Assembly (NCBI GenBank): GCA_964496575.1
Contig: CAZCAC010000135.1
Coordinates: forward strand, 1-23,299
Direction: 5' to 3'
DNA length: 23,299 nt
Source of the DNA: CAZCAC01 sp964496575
GTDB lineage: Bacteria > Planctomycetota > UBA1135 > GCA-002686595
Position numbers and translations under genes: made by a program. Positions 15,185 to 22,308 of this stretch are shown here, piece after piece. The notes beneath the pieces are model-generated. The model did no database searches, was not told where the DNA came from, and saw only the letters and a program-made list of their open reading frames with translations. Numbering within the stretch: position 1 is the stretch's first letter; each line of letters opens with the position of its first letter.

Positions 15185-15213
15185 AGCCGGCCGCGGGGAC
15201 CCCGCGGCCGGCT
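15185..15213 (+). terminator. Strong GC-rich hairpin terminator between convergent genes
   Basis: A perfect inverted repeat of 14 bases per arm (AGCCGGCCGCGGGG / CCCCGCGGCCGGCT) around a single A lies 69 bases after the LamG stop and is followed by TCGTTGCT. The few bases near the centre would open to form the loop. It also lies downstream of the convergent gene at 15279, so it could serve both directions. Confidence 0.6.
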
Positions 15214-15278
15214 TCGTTGCTACTCCAGGCTCTCCGCCTCCTCGAAGGCCGGGTCACTCAGCTCGAAGCAGCACCCCG

Positions 15279-15656
15279 CTACCGGAGGTCGTAGAAGATC
15301 GTGATCTTGGCCCGATAGCCGGTGCGGGTTTTCCACGTCATGGGGATGCCGTAGGACTTGTTGCGGGTGTGCTTGCCGACATCTCGGGCGTGGGCGTACA
15401 TCAGGTTGGAGGCGGCGGTCTTGGCCATGCTGATGGCCATCGCCTTCGACGAGTAGCTGCCGTTGCTCTCCGCCGACTTCGAGTAGCTTCCCCTCACGAG
15501 GGTGGCCGAGGAGGCGAGGTCGACCTCGAGGCCGGAGCTCTCCAGGCAGCTCCCGGAGAAGAGCGCGGAGCCCTGCGGTGAGTCGATGGAGGTGCTCGTG
15601 CCGAGAGAGCCGAGGATTGCGATGAAGGTGGAGAGCGAGATGGTGATGAGTTGCAT
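15279..15656 (-). CDS. Small exported protein of unknown function
   Basis: The protein has 125 residues from the ATG at 15656. That start has AGGAG eight bases upstream and gives a signal peptide (MQLITISLSTFIAILGSLGTS). The frame is open 19 codons further, but that extension would bury the signal sequence. The mature part is rich in Ser, Ala and Lys and has one Cys (C37). It contains a segment with small residues in short alternation (SYSKSAESNGSYSSKAMAIS) and a basic C-terminus ending KITIFYDLR. I do not recognise a family. It is divergent from the ECF sigma factor at 15970, and the two share a 313-base intergenic region. That makes a regulatory link possible but unproven. Confidence 0.65.
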   Translation of the reverse strand: MQLITISLSTFIAILGSLGTSTSIDSPQGSALFSGSCLESSGLEVDLASSATLVRGSYSKSAESNGSYSSKAMAISMAKTAASNLMYAHARDVGKHTRNKSYGIPMTWKTRTGYRAKITIFYDLR

Positions 15657-15969
15657 GGGTTGTTCTCCTGTTTGGAAGTCGTTCGTCGTGAGGGTGCGTC
15701 CCTCGCACATCACCCGGGGCGGAGCCCGAGGGCGCCGCAGACACGCGTCTGGAGTTTTCCTGCCGAGGCCCGGGAGCGAGCCGATCGAGGCGATTCAGGA
15801 GATGGCGATCGAGTTAGGCGGATGTCTGCAACACCGCCCCGGCCACCTGGAACGCACTGATCGTATAGGATCTCGCCCTGGAGCCCGGGAGCAGTGCCTC
15901 GATGACCACAACTGCGGCCCGCGCCCGGCTCGCGCCATCGCCAGAGACCGACGGAGTTTCGATCCCCCC
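15657..15969. other. 313-base divergent intergenic region
   Basis: I see no convincing gene here. It must carry the promoters of the exported protein (left) and of the sigma factor (right). Near 15860-15873 there is GATCGTATAGGATC, an imperfect palindrome holding T-A-rich -10-like sequence in both directions (TAGGAT on plus, TACGAT on minus). Neither has a recognisable -35. Confidence 0.35.
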
Positions 15970-16617
15970 ATGAACGCAGCACACGAGTCAACGATCCCTC
16001 TCCTCGAGCGCTACCACTCCGGCGACACGGCCACGCTCGACGCCATCCTCGCCCACCACCGCGACTGGCTCTGGAGCTACGTGCGCCGCAACATGGGCGC
16101 TCACCTTCGAGCCCTCGAGACTTCCGAGGATGTGGTACAGGACGTCCTTCGTTCGCTGATCGAGCGCGGGCCGGCCTTCATCCCCCAGGACGACAGTCAG
16201 TTCCGGCGGCTGGTGGCGACGATCGTGCTCAACCGCCTGTGCGACCGTAATGACTACGTGCGCGCGGCGCGGCGCGATCGGCGGCGCGAGCTGAGCGGCG
16301 AGGCGGGGCAGATCTCACGCATCGGCGCCGCGGCGCCCTCGGTGGACAGTCCCTCGCGGGCCGCCATTCGCAATGAGGAGGCCAGCTTCCTGGAGCTCGC
16401 CCTCGAGCTCCTGCCCCCCGACGACGCTCACATCATCCGGCGGCGCCGCTGGGACGAGGCGGAATTCGAGGAGATCGCCGCCGAGATCGACTCGACCGCC
16501 GCCGCCGTCCAGCGGCGCCACCTCCGCGCGGTCACCAAGCTCGGCGGGATGATCCGCAAGCTCGAGGTGGGCGACCTCTCGGAGCTGCCGCCGGACCCGG
16601 TGTCGCCGGAATCCTGA
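15970..16617 (+). CDS. ECF-family RNA polymerase sigma factor
   Basis: The protein has 215 residues. Region 2 spans about 15-100 (ETSEDVVQDVLRSLIERGPAF, 50-70, the core-binding helix with the D-V-V-Q-D signature; then FRRLVATIVLNRLCDRNDYVRAARRDRRRE). Region 4 spans about 138-195 (FLELALELLPPDDAHIIRRRRWDEAEFEEIAAEIDS, then the recognition helix TAAAVQRRHLRAVTKL). A short acidic/proline tail follows. The divergent linker and long region 2 are typical of the sigma factors abundant in Planctomycetota-like genomes. No anti-sigma gene or protein kinase lies beside it; its neighbours are an orphan exported protein and a convergent FG-GAP protein 32 bases away. Only a weak CGGAG lies upstream of the ATG, at 14 bases. 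Confidence 0.82.
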   Translation: MNAAHESTIPLLERYHSGDTATLDAILAHHRDWLWSYVRRNMGAHLRALETSEDVVQDVLRSLIERGPAFIPQDDSQFRRLVATIVLNRLCDRNDYVRAARRDRRRELSGEAGQISRIGAAAPSVDSPSRAAIRNEEASFLELALELLPPDDAHIIRRRRWDEAEFEEIAAEIDSTAAAVQRRHLRAVTKLGGMIRKLEVGDLSELPPDPVSPES

Positions 16618-16649
16618 GGAAGCTCCCCGAGGTCGGGCGCATCAGCCCC

Positions 16650-18341
16650 TCAGGGCCGGAACACCACCCCCACCGCGTTGGAGAGGTTGAAGCCCCGGTT
16701 GCACGGCCCGCCCGGGTCGCGGAACCAGGCCTGGAAGTTCCAGGTCTGCCCGGCGCGGATCTGACCGGCGAAAGGGAAGCTGGTCTGGGTGAATTCGACC
16801 AGACCCGGTCCCAGCTGGATCAGCCCCTCGGTTCCCGAGAACATCGCCGGGAAGCGGAACAGCCCCGCGCCGCCGGACGAGACGCAGCGCAAGCCGTCGC
16901 CGAACGGGACCTCGATCGTGCCCATCCCCATGTAGAGGAGACCGAACTGGTCACGGGGCACGCCGCGCGCGGAGAGGACCAGGTCGTCCTCGGCCACGCT
17001 GTTCGAGCCGCCGGCGAGGAGCCGCGCGCCCAGGCCGTTGGAGGTCGCGCAGCCCGCGGCGCCGAAGTCGTTTCCGCAAGGCGCGGCGGCCTCGCAGAAG
17101 CAGTAGGACGTCGCGTAGTCGTGGGTCTCGGCGACGTAGGTCGCGCCGGCATCGGTGGCACCATCGTCGTCGCGCCAGGTGGTGGCGAAGATGGTGTCAC
17201 CCCAGATCGCCGTCGCCTTGCCGAACTCGTCGTTGACGTCGGCGTCAGCGGGGAGCAGGCGGGTCTCGAAAGCCCAGCCGCCGAGCCCGCGGCGGTAGAC
17301 CAGCGCCGATCCGCTGGACGGTCCTGTCCAGTGGTCGGTGCGCAGACCGAAGATGACTCGATCGAGAGAGACGCCGCACGTCTCGCCGAGGTACCCGCCG
17401 GTGACACCAGAAGGTTGGGTGAAGGTCGCGGCGTGATTCCAGGTCGCACCTTGCCGCTCGAAGGCGTAGCCGATGCCGGTGACGACGAACGCTTCGGTCC
17501 GCCCCGGGGCACCCGCGACGATCGTATCGCCGAAGATACCCACGCCGCTGCCGAACTCGTCTCCGTCAGAAGCGTCGGGCGCGTAGATCTCGTCGACCAG
17601 TGTCCAGCTCGTCCCCTGCCGCTCGTAGACGTGCACCGCTCCCGCGTTGACTCCGGAGGCGTTGTCACCGATCGAACCGACGGCGAGGCGGGTACCCGTG
17701 GCGTTCAGGGCGACCGCTTCTCCGAAGTAGTCGTCGGTCTGACCGCCGGGGTCGTGCAGCTTGGTGATGAACGTCCAGCTGGGCGGCTGGAGCTCGTAGA
17801 TGTAGACCGATCCGGAGTTGGTGCCGACCGGTTCGTCACGATGGGAGCCGATCGCCAGCGTGGAGCCGCGCAAGGCCACGGCGTTGCCGAAGAAATCCCC
17901 CGCCCCCGTACCGATCGGCACGAGCTTGCGGACCTCGGCCCATCCGCTGGCCCCGCCGCGGTAGATGATCACCGAGCCGGCGTTGGCGCCCGCGGTGGAA
18001 TCGTACGGCGCGCCGACCGCGGCCCAGGAGTCGAAGATCGCCACCGACGATCCGAAGTAGGGGCCGTCGGCGACGGGGCCGTGTACCAGCTTCGCCTCCT
18101 CCCGCCAACCGATGCGTGTCTTGCGGTAGACGTAGGCGGAGCCCTTCTGGGGCGTGGGCGTACGGTCGTAACGATTGCCCACGATCGCGAGATCGCGACA
18201 GACGTCCACCGCGTTGCCGAAGAAGTCATTCTCGTCGGGATCGGACGGGACGAGCTTCTGGACGATCCCCTGCGCGCCGGCCGGGGCCGCGGAGAGGAGG
18301 GAGCCGAGGATCAGGATGCTGGTCGAGGTGAGTCGGTTCAT
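16650..18341 (-). CDS. Exported seven-repeat FG-GAP beta-propeller protein with lineage-specific C-terminal module
   Basis: The protein has 563 residues with a signal peptide (MNRLTSTSILILGSLLSAAPAGAQ). Seven repeats of the form [D/Y]-x-F-G-x-[A/S]-V...[L/I]-A-[V/I]-G...G-[S/A]-x-Y-[V/I]-Y follow (DFFGNAVDV, PYFGSSVAI, DFFGNAVAL, DYFGEAVAL, DEFGSGVGI, GYLGETCGV, DEFGKATAI). They occupy about residues 36-405 and fit a seven-bladed propeller. Unlike the gene at 8046, the blades lack D-x-D-G-D-G calcium loops. Residues 412-563 are the shared C-terminal module (YCFCEAAAPCGN...TWNFQAWFRD...FNLSNAVGVVFRP). It is probably an extracellular or surface protein of unknown ligand. No ribosome binding site precedes the ATG at 18341. 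It converges with the ECF sigma gene and lies 67 bases downstream of the mutarotase gene on the same strand. Confidence 0.85.
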   Translation of the reverse strand: MNRLTSTSILILGSLLSAAPAGAQGIVQKLVPSDPDENDFFGNAVDVCRDLAIVGNRYDRTPTPQKGSAYVYRKTRIGWREEAKLVHGPVADGPYFGSSVAIFDSWAAVGAPYDSTAGANAGSVIIYRGGASGWAEVRKLVPIGTGAGDFFGNAVALRGSTLAIGSHRDEPVGTNSGSVYIYELQPPSWTFITKLHDPGGQTDDYFGEAVALNATGTRLAVGSIGDNASGVNAGAVHVYERQGTSWTLVDEIYAPDASDGDEFGSGVGIFGDTIVAGAPGRTEAFVVTGIGYAFERQGATWNHAATFTQPSGVTGGYLGETCGVSLDRVIFGLRTDHWTGPSSGSALVYRRGLGGWAFETRLLPADADVNDEFGKATAIWGDTIFATTWRDDDGATDAGATYVAETHDYATSYCFCEAAAPCGNDFGAAGCATSNGLGARLLAGGSNSVAEDDLVLSARGVPRDQFGLLYMGMGTIEVPFGDGLRCVSSGGAGLFRFPAMFSGTEGLIQLGPGLVEFTQTSFPFAGQIRAGQTWNFQAWFRDPGGPCNRGFNLSNAVGVVFRP

Positions 18342-18408
18342 GGCGCCGATATGGTGCCATGAAGCGAAAAACCGCGCCAGATGGGCCTTTTTGTCGACTC
18401 GGTCAGGC

Positions 18409-19650
18409 TCAGTCCGTCAGGAAACGGTGAACCGTGGTGTGGCGGTACTCCCGGCCGGGCTCCTGGACCACCGAGGGGAAGTCCGGGTGGTTGATCGAGT
18501 CGGGAAAATGCTGCGTTTCGAGGCAAAGACCGCCGTTTCGAGGGTAGGTCCAGCCACCCTTGCCGGTCTGGCCGAACAGGAAGTTGCCCGAGTAGAACTG
18601 GACCCCCGGTTCCGTTGTGAGGATCTCCATCGTTCGCCCCGATGAGGGATCGTGCAGCTTCGCGATCGGGCNNNNNNNNNNNNNNNNNNNNNNNNNNNNN
18701 NNNNNNNNNNNNNNNNNNNNNNNNNNNNNNNNNNNNNNNNNNNNNNNNNNNNNNNNNNNNNNNNNNNNNNNGCGGAGCACGTAGTTGTGGTCGTATCCGA
18801 GCGAGGCGGTGGCGTTGAGCACCTCGATCCGCTCGCCGATCGCCGTCGGAGTGCGGAAGTCGAAGGGCGTGCCGGTGACTTCGGCCAGCTCGCCGGTGGG
18901 GATCAGCGTGTCGTCGGTCGGCGTGTAGTGATCCGCGTCGAGGAAGAGCTCGTGTTCGAGGATCGTCCCGGCGCCCTGGCCGCGGAGGTTGAAGTAGCCG
19001 TGGTGGGTCACGTTCACCAGCGTCGCCTTGTCGGTGGTGGCGAAGTAATCGACGCGGAGCTCGTTCATCTCGGTCAGCACGTACTCGACGGTGACCTCGA
19101 GTCGTCCGGGATAGCCCTCTTCACCGTCGGGGCTGACGTAGGTGAACCGTACGCCGGAGCCGTCGGGTGCGTGGAACGGCTCACCGTGCCAGAGCGCCTT
19201 GTCGAATCCCTTGAAGCCACCGTGCAGGTGGTTGGGCTCATTGTTGATGTACAGCTCGTAGTCGATCCCGTTCAGCGTGAAGCGTCCGTTCGCGATGCGG
19301 TTGGCGCAGCGACCGGCGATGCAGCCGAAGTACTGGTTGTCGGTCGACTCGTAGCCGGCGACGCCATCGAACCCCAGCACGATGTCTTCCACCTTTCCGT
19401 TCCGGTCGGGCACCCACAGCTCGGTCACGGTCGCGCCGAAGTCGGTGATCTTCACCACCACCCCGCCAGTGTTGACGATGGTGAACAGCTGCACCGGATC
19501 GCCCGCGGCGGTCGCTCCCCAGGATTGGACCTCGACGTTCATCGGTTGAAGGATCTCCATATCGGTAGTAGTGCTGCGGCAACCGGCGAGGATCGACAGA
19601 CCCGCGCCGGCGAGGGACAGGGTGACGAGTGAGGGAATCGTGCGGCTCAT
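18409..19650 (-). CDS. galM: Galactose mutarotase (aldose 1-epimerase), lipoprotein form, interrupted by the assembly gap
   Basis: The enzyme interconverts alpha and beta anomers of galactose and related aldoses. Landmarks are GRCANRI (N117, R118), EPNHLHGG (H141, H143), THHGYFNL (H217 as probable general acid), DADHYTP (D239) and, beyond the gap, TTEPGVQFYSGNF and CLETQHFPDS, whose Glu is the expected general base. The N-terminus is a lipoprotein signal (hydrophobic core, then LAGC with C24), so the enzyme acts outside the cytoplasmic membrane rather than in the cytosol. One hundred Ns split it between residues 293 and about 327. Family members have a shorter spacer there, so the gap length is probably a placeholder. 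It is divergent from the GH2 glycosidase, and the pair makes sense as extracytoplasmic galactoside processing. Confidence 0.9.
   Translation of the reverse strand: MSRTIPSLVTLSLAGAGLSILAGCRSTTTDMEILQPMNVEVQSWGATAAGDPVQLFTIVNTGGVVVKITDFGATVTELWVPDRNGKVEDIVLGFDGVAGYESTDNQYFGCIAGRCANRIANGRFTLNGIDYELYINNEPNHLHGGFKGFDKALWHGEPFHAPDGSGVRFTYVSPDGEEGYPGRLEVTVEYVLTEMNELRVDYFATTDKATLVNVTHHGYFNLRGQGAGTILEHELFLDADHYTPTDDTLIPTGELAEVTGTPFDFRTPTAIGERIEVLNATASLGYDHNYVLRXXXXXXXXXXXXXXXXXXXXXXXXXXXXXXXXXXPIAKLHDPSSGRTMEILTTEPGVQFYSGNFLFGQTGKGGWTYPRNGGLCLETQHFPDSINHPDFPSVVQEPGREYRHTTVHRFLTD
18672..18771. other. Assembly gap of exactly 100 N
   Basis: A run of 100 undefined bases lies inside the mutarotase gene. 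The coding frame continues on both sides, so the scaffold join is probably correct, but a round 100 suggests an unknown true length. Confidence 0.98.
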
Positions 19651-19684
19651 GAGATCGGACGGGGAAAAAGCCAGGAGAATCCGA

Positions 19685-19693
19685 AGGGTAGCA
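19685..19693 (-). promoter_or_regulatory. Extended -10 element TGCTACCCT for the mutarotase gene
   Basis: The minus strand reads TGCTACCCT, fitting TGnTAnnnT. The predicted start near 19678 gives a leader of about 28 bases before the ATG at 19650. No clear -35. Confidence 0.38.
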
Positions 19694-19758
19694 CGGCGGC
19701 GGGGGGCCGGCGCAAGAGGTCGAACCGCGAAGGAAGAGCGATCGTCGGGGCGGTGCTT

Positions 19759-19767
19759 TGCTAGGAT
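19759..19767 (+). promoter_or_regulatory. Extended -10 element TGCTAGGAT for the GH2 gene
   Basis: TGCTAGGAT fits TGnTAnnnT and points toward the GH2 gene. The predicted start near 19774 is about 45 bases before the ATG at 19819. It lies some 65 bases from the opposite-facing element of the mutarotase gene, so the two make a divergent promoter pair. Confidence 0.4.
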
Positions 19768-19818
19768 CTCCAGGGTCCCTTCCGCCGGCCCCGGCGCGGT
19801 CCCTTCCGGTCGAACGAC

Positions 19819-22098
19819 ATGAGTCAACTCACCACCGCCCTCCTCCTGCTCCTCGCCCTCCCCGTCCTCCTGGCCACCCCCGCCGCCGCGCAGTGGCGCC
19901 CGGCGGAGAGTACGCTGATGACGCCGTGGGGTGAGGGACTTCGCCCCGACGACGTGCTCTCCGAGCACCCGCGCCCGCAGCTGGTCCGCTCCGGCTCCGC
20001 CTGGGCGGACCTGAACGGCCTGTGGCAGTACGCCGTGCGGCCGAAGGCGGAAGGGCGACCGGCGGAGTGGGAGGGAGAGATCCTGGTTCCCTTCGCGATC
20101 GAGTCGGCACTGTCGGGCGTCAAGCGAACGATCACCGCGGACGAGCGGCTGTGGTACCGGCGGAACTTCGAAGCGCCGCAACACGGGAGCGGTCGGCTCT
20201 TGCTGCACTTCGGCGCCGTCGACTGGGAGACCGAGGTCTGGGTCAACGGGCAGAAGCAGGGGGTGCACCGCGGCGGGTACGACGCGTTCACCTTCGACAT
20301 CACCGACGCCTTGAAGCCGGACGGCCCTCAGGAGCTGGTGATCGCGGTCTGGGATCCGACCAACTCCAGCTGGCAACCACGTGGCAAGCAGGTGAACCAG
20401 CCGCGCGGAATCTGGTACACCGCGGTGACGGGGATCTGGCAGACGGTGTGGCTGGAGCCGGTGCCGGAGGTCTACGTGAAGGACCTGCACCTGGTCCCGA
20501 AGCTGGCGGAGCAGCGGCTCCTGATCGACATCGACATCGAGGGGAACCACGACGACCTGAGCTTGCGAGTCGAGCTCCCCGGCTGCCGCCATCGTGTGAC
20601 GCAGGCCGGCACGTCTCCCGACAAGCTGCACTTCGACGTCTCGCTGGCCGCCTACTCCCTGGAAGCGTGGCACCCCGACTCGCCCGTGCTGCACGACCTG
20701 CATCTGACCTTGCTGCGCGGCAGGAAGGTAGTCGACAGAATAGAGAGCTACTTCGGTCTGCGCGACGTCGGGCTCGTGCGCGACGAGCGTGGTGTGTTGC
20801 GTCTCGGCCTCAACGGCGAGCCGCTCTTCCAGTTCGGCCCGCTCGATCAAGGGTGGTGGCCCGACGGCCTGTACACCGCTCCGACCGACGCGGCCCTGCG
20901 TTACGACGTCGAGGTGACCAGACAGCTCGGCTTCAACATGATCCGCAAGCACGTCAAGATCGAGCCGGCGCGCTGGTACCACCACTGCGACCAGCTCGGC
21001 ATCCTCGTCTGGCAGGACATGCCCAGCGGCGACGGCAGCATCGGCGGCAACGCCCCCGACCTGGAGCGAAGCCCCGAGTCGGCGGAGAACTTCTGGCGCG
21101 AGTACCAGGCGCTGATCGATGGCCGCCGCAACCACCCGTGCATCGTCGCCTGGGTCCCCTTCAACGAGGGCTGGGGTCAGTTCGAGACGGAGAGGGTGAC
21201 CGCCTGGACGCGCGAGTACGATCCCACACGCCTGGTCGACGGCCCCAGCGGCTGGACCGATCGGGGAGTGGGTCACATGCACGACGTGCACGCCTATCCC
21301 GGTCCGAGTATGCCGCCGGTGGAGGAGGAGCGCGCGGTGGTGCTCGGCGAATTCGGCGGCCTCGGGCTGCCGGTGAAGGGCCATCTGTGGCGCGATCGCG
21401 ACAACTGGGGATACCGCAACTACAAGACGGTCGAGGAGCTCACCACGGCCTACCTCGCGCTGCTGCCGCGGCTGCACGACCTGATCGGCCGCGGGCTGGC
21501 GGCGGCGGTGTACACCCAGACCAGCGACGTCGAGGGCGAGGTCAACGGGCTGATGACCTACGACCGTAAGGTGATCAAGATGGACGTCGAGGTGATCGAC
21601 GCGGCGAACCGGGAGATGTACGGGCCGCCGCCGGTCTATCACGAGCTGGTCCCGACCTCGCGCGAGGTAGGACAGACGTGGCGCTACGTCACGACCGAGC
21701 CGGGCGCGGGATGGATGAGCCCGGAGTTCGACGACAGGACCTGGTCGGAGGGTCCGGGAGGCCTCGGGGCGAACAACCCGCCGAACGCGGTGATCCGTAG
21801 TGATTGGTCGACGCCGGACATCTGGGCGCGTCGCGAGTTCGAGATCGATCTCCCGCCGATCCTCTCCAATCCCGTGCTGCCCGGGTGTTACCTCAGCGTC
21901 TACCACGACGAGGACGCCGAGATCTACGTCAACGGCATCCGGGTCGCCGAGCTGAAAGGCTACGTGACCAGCTACGTCCGCATCCCGCTCGGGGACACCG
22001 GTCCGCTTCGTGGCGGCCGCAACGTGATCGCCGTCCACTGCCGCCAGACCGGCGGCGGTCAGTTCATCGACGTGGGAATCGACCAGCGGGAGCAGTAG
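19819..22098 (+). CDS. Exported GH2-family glycoside hydrolase (beta-galactosidase-like)
   Basis: The protein has 759 residues with a signal peptide (MSQLTTALLLLLALPVLLATPAAAQ). GH2 organisation is clear: an N-terminal sugar-binding jelly roll (about 55-215, with LWYRRNFEAP, LHFGAVDWETEVWVNG and GGYDAFTFDIT), an immunoglobulin-like middle domain (about 218-315), and a TIM barrel (about 335-605). The acid/base is probably E450 in WVPFNEGWG and the nucleophile E511 in VLGEFGG. The barrel also shows GFNMIRKHVKIEP and LGILVWQDMP. Residues about 615-757 are an additional C-terminal beta-sandwich (YHDEDAEIYVNG), giving a third carbohydrate-binding-like domain. The bond cleaved cannot be fixed from motifs: beta-galactosidase, glucuronidase or mannosidase activities all occur in GH2. 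The neighbouring mutarotase favours a galactoside. No Shine-Dalgarno is visible at the ATG. Confidence 0.9.
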   Translation: MSQLTTALLLLLALPVLLATPAAAQWRPAESTLMTPWGEGLRPDDVLSEHPRPQLVRSGSAWADLNGLWQYAVRPKAEGRPAEWEGEILVPFAIESALSGVKRTITADERLWYRRNFEAPQHGSGRLLLHFGAVDWETEVWVNGQKQGVHRGGYDAFTFDITDALKPDGPQELVIAVWDPTNSSWQPRGKQVNQPRGIWYTAVTGIWQTVWLEPVPEVYVKDLHLVPKLAEQRLLIDIDIEGNHDDLSLRVELPGCRHRVTQAGTSPDKLHFDVSLAAYSLEAWHPDSPVLHDLHLTLLRGRKVVDRIESYFGLRDVGLVRDERGVLRLGLNGEPLFQFGPLDQGWWPDGLYTAPTDAALRYDVEVTRQLGFNMIRKHVKIEPARWYHHCDQLGILVWQDMPSGDGSIGGNAPDLERSPESAENFWREYQALIDGRRNHPCIVAWVPFNEGWGQFETERVTAWTREYDPTRLVDGPSGWTDRGVGHMHDVHAYPGPSMPPVEEERAVVLGEFGGLGLPVKGHLWRDRDNWGYRNYKTVEELTTAYLALLPRLHDLIGRGLAAAVYTQTSDVEGEVNGLMTYDRKVIKMDVEVIDAANREMYGPPPVYHELVPTSREVGQTWRYVTTEPGAGWMSPEFDDRTWSEGPGGLGANNPPNAVIRSDWSTPDIWARREFEIDLPPILSNPVLPGCYLSVYHDEDAEIYVNGIRVAELKGYVTSYVRIPLGDTGPLRGGRNVIAVHCRQTGGGQFIDVGIDQREQ

Positions 22099-22119
22099 CC
22101 TCCCCGCCATTCTCTTGCC

Positions 22120-22308
22120 ATGGCCGACGATAAACCCCTCGAGGAGCCCCGGCGCGAAGGAGCCTCGACTTCGCCGCCGGCCGAAGACGATGGAGTCGAT
22201 ACGAGCCTGATCCGCTGGATGCTGTCCCTGACTCCCGTGGAACGGCTCCAGGTCCTGGAGGAGAACGTCCGGGCCATCGAGGAGCTGCGACGCCTGAATC
22301 AGCCGTGA
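22120..22308 (+). CDS. Small acidic/helical protein paired with a nucleotidyltransferase
   Basis: The protein has 62 residues. The first 25 are charged and look disordered. Residues about 27-60 (DTSLIRWMLSLTPVERLQVL, then EENVRAIEELRRLNQ) form two amphipathic helices around an L-x-L-T-P-x-E-R-L turn. The stop codon overlaps the GTG of the next gene (22305-22308), so the two are translationally coupled. From memory, similar short proteins with 'LTPxERL' occur directly before this nucleotidyltransferase type in other genomes; this was not checked here. Function is unknown; a regulatory or antitoxin-like partner is a guess. A CATTCT hexamer six bases before the ATG and no ribosome binding site suggest a leaderless start. 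It begins 21 bases after the GH2 stop, so read-through from GH2 is possible. Confidence 0.7.
   Translation: MADDKPLEEPRREGASTSPPAEDDGVDTSLIRWMLSLTPVERLQVLEENVRAIEELRRLNQP

Noticed and set aside
15860..15873. GATCGTATAGGATC as an operator
   Set aside because: Only an imperfect palindrome with two mismatches, explained as well by overlapping -10-like sequences; no second copy seen.
18367..18392. AAAAA...TTTTT hairpin after the mutarotase stop as a terminator
   Set aside because: Only A-T pairs plus a 3-base GC stem with uneven internal loops; too weak to call, although it sits in the right place.
18672..18771. Biological insertion in the mutarotase gene
   Set aside because: It is exactly 100 Ns with coding sequence continuing on both sides, so it is a scaffold gap and not an insertion.
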